A stretch of DNA of 42,500 nt from Glandiceps talaboti. Lineage: Eukaryota > Hemichordata > Enteropneusta > Spengelidae. Position 1 is the first letter of the stretch. Every line of letters starts with the position of its first letter. The stretch spans positions 1,247,501 to 1,290,000 of the forward strand of contig NC_135570.1 of the NCBI RefSeq assembly GCF_964340395.1, in the 5' to 3' direction. Below the pieces are notes generated by a model, which saw only the letters and a program-made list of their open reading frames with translations, ran no database searches and had not been told where the DNA came from. This document shows, one piece after another, positions 33,222-42,500 of the stretch. A program made the position numbers and the translations under genes.

Positions 33222-34747
33222 CACACTAGTTTACAATCTAATTCCATACAGCCTAGTTTTACAGCCATGAGGAATACCTTTAAGTGAACTTATACAAATG
33301 AAATGTGTTTTTTGTTGATCAGTGTGTGTATCCTTTCAAACCTAAGTGATATTGAGAGATACACATGCATAGTGTCACTTTCCTGCATCTCCATTTTATT
33401 TAAAGATACCACTATATTTAAATGCAGGCATTCTATTTAAATTCACTACTTTACATTTCGTGCAGACAGTACACTCATCCATAGTTATCATAAAAGACTA
33501 GATCACTCTTTACAACCCTTCCCATTTTATAAACCACCTTTATGGCTGACGACTAGTATTTAAAAAATCCTATGAGATTTTGAAAGGTTTACTGTAACAA
33601 AATTTCGGGCTCATGACAAACTCTAAAGTATTGGCTCATGACAAATTCACAAGTCTTGGCTCATGACATTCAAAAAAGAGAAAACATCTCTGATAATTAC
33701 GTGTATCTGTATGTGTCTTCCATGTTATAAAAGTGTATTGCACCGTCACTGTGTACAGTTTATCGTAGCTTTTTTGAAGTTGAAGACCACAAGATCTTTT
33801 CTGCACATTTCTGCTCTTCATTTGTTAGTTTAGATGGTAACTTTTTAACCAACCGACCTCTCACTGTGACAGACACAATATATTTTATCAGAAATCAAAG
33901 AGGACAGTGTTTCCCATCAAATTCCAGACAGATACGTAGTACTTTGTAATTTATTGGTATCAAAAGTTGAAACTGTGACGTGTACATAATTGAGCACATT
34001 TGTCAGTAGCTCTCCAAAAACCATGACAACAAATTTGTCAGTTTAAAATTAATATTTGATTCTAAGATCTAACAGAAAGAGATCATAAGTGTGGTATTGT
34101 TTAATGTTAAACTTTGATTCCAAATACAAGAAGATAAAAATTATATTCAAAGTTTGGAAGTTTTAGAATAGATGGTGAAAGACATGACAGTTAGTACATA
34201 TATTGCTATTGTTGAAAGTTAAACTTTGATTTCAAATACAAGAAGGTGAAAATAATATCTGAAGCTTTTGAATACATTTTGATATTTATCAGGAGGATTA
34301 TATCCATATCAGAACACTCTGAACATAAAAGTGTAAAGGTTAAAGGTCATCCTATAGACAGAAATAGGATAAAGTCCAGAACATTAACACTCTGAACATA
34401 AAAGTGTAAGGGTTAAAGGTCATCCTATGAAATCATTGATGCAGAACCTGTACATGCATATATACATTGTATATTTACACATGGCAATCTTGAACTACCC
34501 TGGGTTTTCCAACCCATAGATGAAGATGTATTCATAACATGATGTGATTTTTTAATGTGTTCAGAAAAAAATATCTACTTGTATAGTATACAAATTCATC
34601 TCACTAGAACAGATAAACTTGCGTCGTAATAATTTGATTGACTGATCTGAAACATTGAAAGAGGCTGTGACATATATAAAACTGACACCTCTTGTGAGTG
34701 TACTTGGATTGTATAATTGAGTTTTTTTAAAATGAAATAAGATTTTT
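33222..34747. other. 3' flank of gene B with short local duplications
   Basis: No gene seen. TTGGCTCATGACAAA is repeated three times at 33607-33668. A roughly 55-bp sequence around GTTAAACTTTGATT is duplicated at 34107-34160 and 34217-34270. A 76-bp direct repeat beginning CACTCTGAACATAAAAGTGT is at 34315 and again at about 34390. Confidence 0.7.
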
Positions 34748-34809
34748 AGCACAACTGAACTGAGGTTCAGTAGTGCTATAGGCATAGTAAAGTGTCTGTC
34801 TGTCCGTCA

Positions 34810-34854
<45 letters not shown>

Positions 34855-34876
34855 CATGCATGCATGTGTGTGTGCA

Positions 34877-34941
<65 letters not shown>

Positions 34942-35060
34942 ATGCATGTGAGCGTGCATGTGTGTGTAAACAACTTAAAATGCAAAACCACCAGCCTGAT
35001 TGCCTTGATATTTGGTGAAAATGGTCAGATTGGCATGTGGATAAACATTTTCGTAAAAAA
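34748..35060. repeat. Probable dispersed repeat carrying two (GT)n tracts
   Basis: AGCACAACTGAACTGAGGTT leads into CTGTCTGTCCGTC and then GT tracts at about 34812-34850 and 34880-34940. A smooth non-repetitive end (AACAACTTAAAATGCAAAAC) follows. The organisation of unique head, microsatellite and unique tail suggests a mobile repeat with an internal microsatellite, but no second copy is in the window. Confidence 0.5.
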
Positions 35061-38000
35061 ATAACAAATAAGGTATTCAGTTATACTACAATGCCATTGG
35101 CACTATTTTTGTTTTCCAGAACCATGAATGTAAAATCACTTGTAGGTCGATCATGGATGATTTGGATTTACCTTCAGATTTATTTTATTTTTATTTATTT
35201 TTTTTTAAATTTTAATTTGTTGTGTTTTAGCATCAAAATCTCAGGTTTGACTTTGAACTTAATTAACGTTGACCTGATTGAAAGTTTTAAGTATCATCTA
35301 AACTTAGTTGTTTGTCATTGTTTAGGAAATTATTGATATAATTTTTATCAACTTTGTAGGCATAGTTTAATTTCAATGTCAAAATAATGGAATTTTGTGA
35401 TTATGAAAAAAAATTTGATTAGTGTGGCTTAATATTTTAGTACTTGCTACAGACTTCATAACCATACAAGTATCAAATTTATGAAAAAATGAGAATTTAG
35501 CGCTGTAAGTTTTGTTCCATCTATTTACCAATTAAACTTAAATTATAGATAAAAGTCGCTAGCTAGCTAAAAATTGTCGCTAGCTTAAAAATAGTATAGC
35601 AACTGAAAACAACATACATGTAAGGGACGATTGCACAATGTCACAAGCTCAATAAATGAACTTTGTTTGTTAAGGCAAGTCCCTCCCCCTCAACCTGAAC
35701 GAATGTTCACAAGTGTGACATCAACATGTTTATATTGTATTGTATATTTATTGTTGCAGCCACACCACTATGATTGGTATAGTGTAATATAACATATTAG
35801 TAAACACATTAAAACACTAATGGCAAACCAGGGCTGTATATCACATTAGCAGTAAATTTTTATCAACTTATCAACATCTCAGTAGTATATACAGAAGCTG
35901 TTATCATTGAAGGCATGAAAGTTTTCAAAATTTGGTTAGAAGTGTGAAAATGAAGTTCAGCAATTGCATTGACGCCAGACCCCCCCCCCCCCCCCCACCA
36001 CCCACCAACGAACTAAGTTAATGTATTTTGAGCTTGTGGGCATTACATAATTGTCCCTAAAGTTAATTTCATTCATGTTTGGCTGTGATAGAAATTATTT
36101 TGTATAATAAGCAGGGTGACAGACAGTTGTTACTTTAGACATCTCTAAGCATAAAAGAGGGATGGGTATGGTAATAGGATGGAACATTTTTGGTATGAAT
36201 TTTGAAATGGATACAGAACATTCAGAGTCAAGGTTGGAATTGATAATGATATATCTTGATGACAAGACAGGTTTATTTTACATAAAAAGTACAAAGGTAC
36301 TGTAATGTTGTGTCTTACGATGGAAGTCAAAATTGGAATTGATAACAATATATCTTGATGACAACTAATGATAGGTTTATTTTATGTAAAAAGGTAGGAA
36401 GGAAATATTCTGTTTTCATGACAGTGTCATATACAGACTACATACATTCATACTGTATGCCTTATTACTTACTTGTTCCATTCCTTCAACTGTAGGTGCA
36501 ATTAAGAACTATTTCATCCCTGCAAACTACATGTACATGTATTGTGGCACAATCTTGGAGACAGCGCCCTCTAGAGACATTGTGAAATTATGCCTGTGTA
36601 TACAGGTATATTCATGTTTGTACACACACATATGTATATTTTCAACACATTTGAATAGATTCTAAAGTTTTATAATTGGGTGTTATATATATGTTTCAGT
36701 GCATATAAGGTTGTTATTATAAATTGCCTTCTGTGTATCACAGCATATGTTAGAGGGAAAAGTTTATAGCAAAGATGTGTACACATTACTTTGAATCAAT
36801 CATAAAGCTGCAAATAGCTTGTAATTAGAAGGTGCAGCTTTTGTTTATGGGGGGGGGGGAGGGAGGGGAGGGGAGGGGAGGGCAACTGTGTAATGATTCA
36901 TGGCTTAGCCACAATGTTGGCAGTCTTGTGTATATGGCCTTATGGATGTACATTGTATGACAACATAAACCTAATGAAACCAAGTCTATGTCTGTATTCA
37001 ATATTCTTCAACATTTTGTCGACAGTCATATGATTTACAACTACAAAATGAACAAATTACAGACACAAGTTTACCATAGGTGAGTCAACATACTGCTGAG
37101 TACATAACATCAAAACTAAGTCATAAACTGAATGAACCAATGCTCCCCCCTCCCTCCCTCACCCAGCCAAGTAATGTTTGAGTTACAGCTATCTCAGCTT
37201 TTATGATTTCCATTTCTTGCAAAATATACATGAAAACCTAACATAATAGAATAACAAAATCCAAATCGCCATATTAATTTATGATTAGTAAATTTCATTT
37301 AATTAACAAAATCCAAGTTGCCATACTTCAGTGAATGAACACGATTCAATTTGCCATATTCCTCTTGTTACAGTCCATTTTTGTGGCCATATCTTGTACT
37401 TTGGTATGGTATTGTTATCCACTCTAGAAGACTAATATTAATTTCAATAAGACTAGAATTAATAGAGTATTAGTATGCAATCTACCAATAGCAGCTTACA
37501 TTAAATCTTAGTTTGTTTTGAAAGAAATGATGTTTTATGTAGTAAGAAATATTTGATGAATTGACCGTAGAATGAGTTGGTAAGCAACACCTTCATAGTC
37601 CAGTTTCCTGTACGCACTACAATCATCTCCACTGTATAGTCAAATGGGATACTTTAGCACAAGAATCTGTGTTTACCCTGACAGCGATAATTTAATGATA
37701 TTGGAGAGTTGATATATACATGATGACGTTATCGCATCTCCAGGTGATTTAATCAAACACAGTCGTACAAATTGTAGTAACCATTTAGAACTGCCTGTCA
37801 GTGTGTGTATGGAATAAAGTAACCAATTACAACTGCCTATCAGTGTGTGATAGATTACTACTGACATGAAGTGTTCAGCCTTTCCCCAGCAGGTTTAGCT
37901 AGATTTTCAGTAAAATTTGTCTGTTTGACTATAAGTGGAGAAGATAGTATTAAATTGTAGAAAATGTCAACAGGAAAGAACTAGAATACACCTTCATGGT

Positions 38001-39085
38001 GTGTTTACCCTTTACATACATATTAATATAGTGAGTGCCAATTTATAGTCCCAATATTTTAACTGTATTGTAACTTGTTATACACAGAGTATACATGAAT
38101 TGTATGATTTTTTGAAACATTTTCATTTCTTATTTCTTGGTGTCCCCAAAGCTTTAACTACACAACAAAGCGTATGATGTCATTCACTGTGAAAGTTATA
38201 GTTACATGGTGGCTTCTTCTTTGCTAACACAGTGCGCAGTTATTGTTCATTTTTTGTTATTAATTTAAGTTGTCCTACATCATGCCATAATGTGATAATA
38301 GCGTTACAGCTACTTTGACATGAGGTGTTAAGTGAGGGCATCTCAGATCAGGGAACTGAAGTGTTCGTCAGGGATGACAATCTTATGACAGTACACATAT
38401 AGTCTATAAAAAAATATAAGAAATGTCAGAGTGACACAAAAAATATCGGTGAATATGGAAAAATATAGAAAGGCAGATATGTTTAAATTGGCAAAGAATA
38501 TGATCTATGGGTACACTCTAAAGTGCACAATTGACCATGCATGGCCTTCATTTCTGATCATAAAGATTTTCCGAACAGCGCCCCCACTGTCCAAAGTATA
38601 CAATCTTTCGTCTTTCTGCTAACCTGCTTATAATGGATTGTCAACTCGTAGTGAGACTTATTGTTACTGTTCATTGACATTTATTGATACATGTAACCTT
38701 CAATATTCCATTATGTAGAGTCTGTAAAAGTATGTCCATAACCAAAACATACAACAATCAAATATCAAGTTGCCAAAACTTGTTTTCGGAATTGCCTACC
38801 AAGATTTGAAATCTGAGTCCCATTGACGTCACAAGTGAAAATCTGTGATGTGAATGTCTGTGATTCATGACTGTTTACATATGGGCTTCAAACCTGTATA
38901 CACAGTACCGTCAATGAGTACTTGGTGTAGAAGTGGTAAGTCAGTTAATGCTCTGACCAGTAAAAATTTGTTAGTGGTCAGAGGTTTAATGATAAGAATT
39001 GAAGTGTTCTCAATTATGGTCTGATGTTTGAAAAACTGAAAAATTCATGAAAAACATGAAAAGTTCACCTAATTGGGGCTTCTCT
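35061..39085. other. Intergenic, no gene supported
   Basis: Contents seen: C homopolymer at 35980-35996; a roughly 75-bp direct duplication (GGAATTGATAA...TATATCTTGATGACAA) at 36225-36295 and 36325-36400; a G-rich GGGGAGGG tract at 36849-36883; and a 45-bp duplication at 37775-37860 (AACTGCCT(G/A)TCAGTGTGTG). Frames of 60-70 codons here show no coding features. Confidence 0.6.
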
Positions 39086-39279
39086 ATCAAATTTTTTCCA
39101 ACCCAAAGCTTTGTATTAAGTTGGTTCAAATCCAAGCTGTGTATCAAATTGGTTTGAACCCAAGCTGTGTATCAAATTGGTTTGAACCCAAGCTGTATAT
39201 CAAATTGGTTTGAACCCAAGCTGTATATCAAATTGGTTTGAACCCAAGCTGTATATCAAATTGGTTTGAACCCAAGCTT
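39086..39279 (+). repeat. 28-bp minisatellite, about 6-7 copies
   Basis: TTGGTTTGAACCCAAGCTGT plus (G/A)TATCAAA is repeated, nearly perfect in the last five units and degenerate at the left end. Confidence 0.93.
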
Positions 39280-39624
39280 TTACTCTGTACACTTTTAGAA
39301 TATAAAAATACTATCTCATATTATGTAGAGCAAGATATCCGTCCAACATACTGGATTTTCCATAGTGGTAATTTGGTATGTCGTCTGACAATGTTCATGT
39401 TCTACGGACAGAATTGGCTCATGACGTCTGGAATGAAATCAGACTGATGGACAATTTGATTTTCAGAAGAAGGCATAGTCTGTTGGATTGTGGAGTGAAT
39501 GACTGATGGGGACACCAATGTTCATTTATTATCTTTGTGTGTAATTATAATAAATATTTTAGAAGTTGTAATCAGTAGTGTTTGATCTCCATTAATTCAC
39601 CAAGTACATGGATTTGTAATCAGT

Positions 39625-39695
39625 GTGTGTATGTATGTATGTATGTGTGTGTGTGTGTGTGTGTGTGTAAGTGTGTTTGCGTGTGTGTAAGTGTG
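39625..39695. repeat. (GTAT)n/(GT)n microsatellite
   Basis: Short GTAT and GT runs with TAAG interruptions, abutting the left edge of the second Crypton-like block. Confidence 0.9.
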
Positions 39696-40220
39696 TTTTA
39701 ACTGGGCTATTGCCCACAAGGGGATATTGCCCGCTCGTGCAGAGACTCATGCCCGGGACTATTGCCCGCTGAAGTTGTTTGAACCACTGCGCACTGCTTC
39801 TGCGCATAACAAATTGTCGTTCACTACTTTCGCTCACACATGGCGACTGCAGTAAGACACGCAAACCTTTCCGGTACAGCACTCGATGACATTTTATTAG
39901 AATTGGACAGTAAGAACACAAAAATTGCTACCAATCATTCCGTCTGTGTTTTTAAAGATTATTTGGATATGGAGAACGCGCAATGGAAACTTTCACCGCC
40001 GCAACCCCATTAGACGAGGCCTTGACTACATTTTACGCTGGAGTCCGTACACAGAAAGGTGAGCTTTACGAGGGACGGTGTAATATTATATAATAAAATT
40101 AATAACACATGCGCTCGGGCAATATCACCATTTAGCGCCTGCCCAAGGGTTGACACTCTTTACCAAAATTTTGATGATGCCCGAGCCGAAGCCCTCGCTG
40201 GCATGTGTTATTACTTAATT
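39696..40220 (+). mobile_element. Crypton-like/palindrome block, copy 2 (inverted relative to copy 1)
   Basis: It has the same order as copy 1: TTTTAACTGGGCTATTGCCC, TATTGCCC motifs, ATG frame, then palindrome remnant ending GGCATGTGTTATTACTTAA. Compared with copy 1, most of one palindrome arm is missing here, and the loop between the arms is in the opposite orientation relative to the rest of the block. Confidence 0.75.
39841..40075 (+). pseudogene. Broken DUF3504/Crypton-type recombinase N-terminus
   Basis: ATG at 39841 begins the same protein as the copy at 12942-13190. One codon is lost early. A 13-nt deletion after the codons for VFKDY (about 39960) destroys the frame, and three bases are gained near 40006. 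Later homology (EALTTFYAEV-like, then the GTGAGC site) resumes out of frame. It cannot make the full fragment. Confidence 0.55.
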
Positions 40221-40250
40221 ATTTTCGACCACCGCACTTGAAAGAGCGAC

Positions 40251-40500
40251 ATGGCTTCAGTTATGAGTTGCGGACCTTCTCGACCAGAAAATTCAAGATT
40301 TTTACAATTATCTGAAGAAGAACTTGCCGCCTTGTTTCAGAGAAGGACTCAAAATGTACAAAAACTATTATCAAGAGCTCAGTTGATATTTTAGAGAAAT
40401 ATTGTGTTGCTGTTCGGACTATACCAGCAAAACCCAAAGGAGCTGTGTAGGTTGCTGCGTAATTTCTATGTTGGAGTACGGCGGGACGTTTAAATGTTGA
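40251..40500 (+). pseudogene. Second, more diverged DUF3504-type N-terminal fragment
   Basis: ATG at 40251 gives 47 codons, including SRFLQLSEEELAALFQRR, and stops at 40392. A second frame continues with VDILEKYC, and a third with KELCRLLRNFYVGVRR (about 40436-40483). In order these resemble the beginning of DUF3504-type proteins (an LSEEEL helix, a linker, an aliphatic helix, then L-R-x-F-Y-x-x-V-R). Two or more frameshifts mark it as decayed. It is not a recent copy of the neighbouring fragment, because residues differ throughout. Confidence 0.5.
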
Positions 40501-40559
40501 TGTATTCCTTCGGAAACGGAACAGAAAACCCGTTTTGGCAGAACGGTGTTGGAGATTAG

Positions 40560-41220
40560 TTATCAGGTATGGACATATATTTTAATACAGGTTATATTAT
40601 ATTTTGGTTATATTTGTTGATAATTTGGGAATTACTAGGAGTGAGATGGATCTTTGAAATTGACTTGTCAGTGTCACAGGGTTGTTGCAGCCTCGGTCCG
40701 GGTTTGGTTGAAGCGCAGAACGTTTGTTGTATTATTACGGGCAAACTTACGGGTATTTGTTTTATCAGTCAAATAATGCTGCTTAAATTTTCTCCTTCAT
40801 TCAAATGTATAAGCCGTATTTTGAACTGAAGGAAATTACGACTACTGTTTATTATTATTTATACGTAATTTTATGAAAATGATATAGCCCTGAATCTACT
40901 TTGTGTTCGAGTCCACTGGGTCGAGCCTGCCACAACTCTTCGGCAGCAAGTCTGCAAGATATTATCAACTGTATTTTTTTAGTATTGAATTTAACTTTTA
41001 CCAGATACATTTTTCAAATTTGTGTTTAGAACAAAAGTTAAATTCAATTCTATGGTTTGCCAACATAGTTGAATTTCCATTTGAACTGCATTTTTTGTTT
41101 ATTTTACTTGCGAAAATCACAACGCTTCGGAGCTTCATCTAAAAAATGTGTCGTTTTGGGCAATCTTGAATGTCCCACGTAAACTCCACAATGTACGGCA
41201 ACATGTGGAACACATATCTC
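40560..41220. other. No gene supported
   Basis: Frames at 40569-40829 and 40903-41142 are hydrophobic but show no motif. A stretch at 41032-41092 (AACAAAAGTTAAATT ... GAATTTCCATTTGAA) is related to 29338-29396 and is probably a fragment of a dispersed repeat. Confidence 0.45.
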
Positions 41221-41221
41221 A

Positions 41222-41237
41222 CCACAAGAGGGCAGCA
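41222..41237 (+). promoter_or_regulatory. Candidate CTCF site
   Basis: CCACAAGAGGGCAGCA matches the well-known CTCF core (CCA-x-x-AG-(A/G)-(G/T)-GGC-(A/G)) at every constrained position. A TGACGTCA palindrome follows at 41271-41278. Occupancy is unknown, and chance or repeat-borne matches are possible. Confidence 0.4.
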
Positions 41238-41319
41238 GGTACGTGATCACGAGCATCGGGACAAAAAAAATGACGTCACATGATCGATTTCAAACATTCT
41301 AATTGGTCTATTCGGCGCG

Positions 41320-41330
41320 ATGTGTGTATG

Positions 41331-41364
<34 letters not shown>

Positions 41365-41396
41365 TGTATGTATGTATGTATGTATGTATGTATGTA

Positions 41397-41429
<33 letters not shown>

Positions 41430-41627
41430 CTGTATGTATGTATGTATGTATGTATGTATGTTTGTATGTATGTATGTATGTATGTATGTATGTATGTATG
41501 TATGTATGTATGTATGTATGTATGTATGTATGTATGTATGTATGTATGTATGTATGTATGTATGTATGTATGTATGTATGTATGTATGTATGTATGTATG
41601 TATGTATGTATGTATGTATGTATGTAT
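41320..41627. repeat. (GTAT)n microsatellite with a GT core
   Basis: About 70 bases of GTAT, about 28 of GT, then about 200 of GTAT with a single TTTG variant. All frames across it are artefacts. Confidence 0.98.
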
Positions 41628-41639
41628 CCCACCTGTTGT

Positions 41640-42500
41640 ATATAGAGACGCAAAGGATGACTGGTATCGTGCGTGCCAGGTGCGCGCTAGCGCTGCATGA
41701 GCGCCTAGTCTTCTCAATCAAATGTTCGAGGACTCCACGCCTTGAGGCCATATATTCCATTGTAATGAATATCATGTATAAGCATCGCAAACAGAATAAA
41801 TTTATTTGAATATTTTGTCTTCGTGGGGGAGTATTCAATGACATCGATACATGTACTCGTTTTGCCAGCGCTTTAATACTGTATGCTATATCGGAATAAA
41901 CCCCACATTTTCATTCTCTTTACTAATATACGTTCCAAGAATCATCTTATACAATTCATGTAACTTGTCTCCCAATACAAAGTTTAGTTATGACGCTATT
42001 TAAGTTTTGTGTTTTCCGGTCGTTCAATAAATTGAATGACAGAGCTTTCGTTAACTATGGGCCATAACTAAGCTTATATGGAACTCTCTAACCGAGAGAC
42101 TGAAGGGAATCGAAAGTGTGGAATATTGTAAACGAGAGATGTAAACACAACTTTTCAAACAGCATTATGGATTGTAATGATTTTGATGTAGATATTTTGA
42201 TTGTATAATGTTATTACATGTATTTTTATCAGTTCTTTTATGTATGTTTATCGTACGAGTTTAAACTGTAGATGTAATCGTTTTATTTCATTTCCCAATT
42301 TTTTAGTTATTTTAAATGTTATTATTCAGCGCTTTGGATTTTTGTTATAATTTTTTTATATATAAAATGAATATACAATTAAATGTTAATTGTTCAATAA
42401 CGATTCTTGTCTGGAATTTATCAAATGAAGCTCGAAAGTGGCAATGACAACACTGAATAACTTCTTACGCGTTTCAATTTCTGTAAACTTTTCTGTTAAT
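41640..42500. other. No gene supported to the end of the window
   Basis: AT-rich sequence with short frames only. No splice-supported exon or repeat was recognised. Confidence 0.5.

Noticed and set aside
39592-39921. 109-codon minus-strand frame over the Crypton-like block
   Set aside because: Antisense of the better-supported recombinase-like frame.
41247-41844. Several 120-178-codon frames on both strands
   Set aside because: All are GTAT/CATA repeat translations.

Overview
This is a window of animal nuclear DNA. It has spliced genes with GT-AG introns, about 0.9-1 kb of recognisable coding sequence per 4-12 kb gene, many microsatellites and minisatellites, foldback DNA elements, LINE fragments and a tRNA-derived SINE. 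The repeat style (many TACATGTA palindromes, ATGT tetranucleotide arrays, L2/CR1-like LINE tails) fits a marine invertebrate such as an amphioxus, hemichordate or lophotrochozoan. I cannot fix the taxon from sequence alone.

The main genic content is two head-to-tail, four-exon genes on the plus strand, both in the sphingomyelin synthase / SMS-related family. Gene A has exons 13776-14119, 14463-14580, 16506-16656 and 17011-17294 and encodes 298 aa. Gene B has exons 21499-21893, 29514-29631, 30943-31093 and 32911-33221 and encodes 324 aa. Their introns sit at homologous positions with identical phases, and exons 2 and 3 have identical lengths (118 and 151 nt), so they are old tandem duplicates. 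Both keep the catalytic His-His-Asp set, but each has lost different flanking family motif residues. They probably encode multi-pass Golgi or plasma-membrane enzymes that move a phospholipid head group to ceramide or a related acceptor; substrates cannot be read from the sequence.

Layout: 0.3-6.5 kb is repeat-dominated (a 139-bp satellite, a 32-33-bp satellite, and a perfect 218-bp direct repeat bracketing both). 6.5-12.5 kb has short tandem repeats, a terminal-inverted-repeat (TIR) element and one doubtful coding-like segment. 12.8-13.3 kb holds a Crypton-like (DUF3504-type) recombinase fragment joined to a palindromic element. 13.8-17.3 kb is gene A, with a LINE fragment split by a SINE in intron 2. 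17.3-21.5 kb is intergenic, with microsatellites and a foldback element. 21.5-33.2 kb is gene B, whose introns carry two small inverted-repeat element families, a LINE tail and a 32-bp minisatellite. 33.2-39.7 kb is intergenic. 39.7-40.5 kb has an inverted second copy of the Crypton-like/palindrome block plus another degenerate fragment of the same family. 40.5-42.5 kb holds a CTCF-like motif and a long ATGT microsatellite.

The most unusual observations are the complementary motif losses in the two synthase paralogs, the inverted Crypton-like blocks that bracket the gene pair, a loop flipped between the arms of the palindrome in those two blocks, and a mosaic of perfect 218-bp and 86-bp repeats at 0.8-6.5 kb. 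All coordinates were read by eye, and exon structures are inferred from splice sites and family motifs without transcript evidence.
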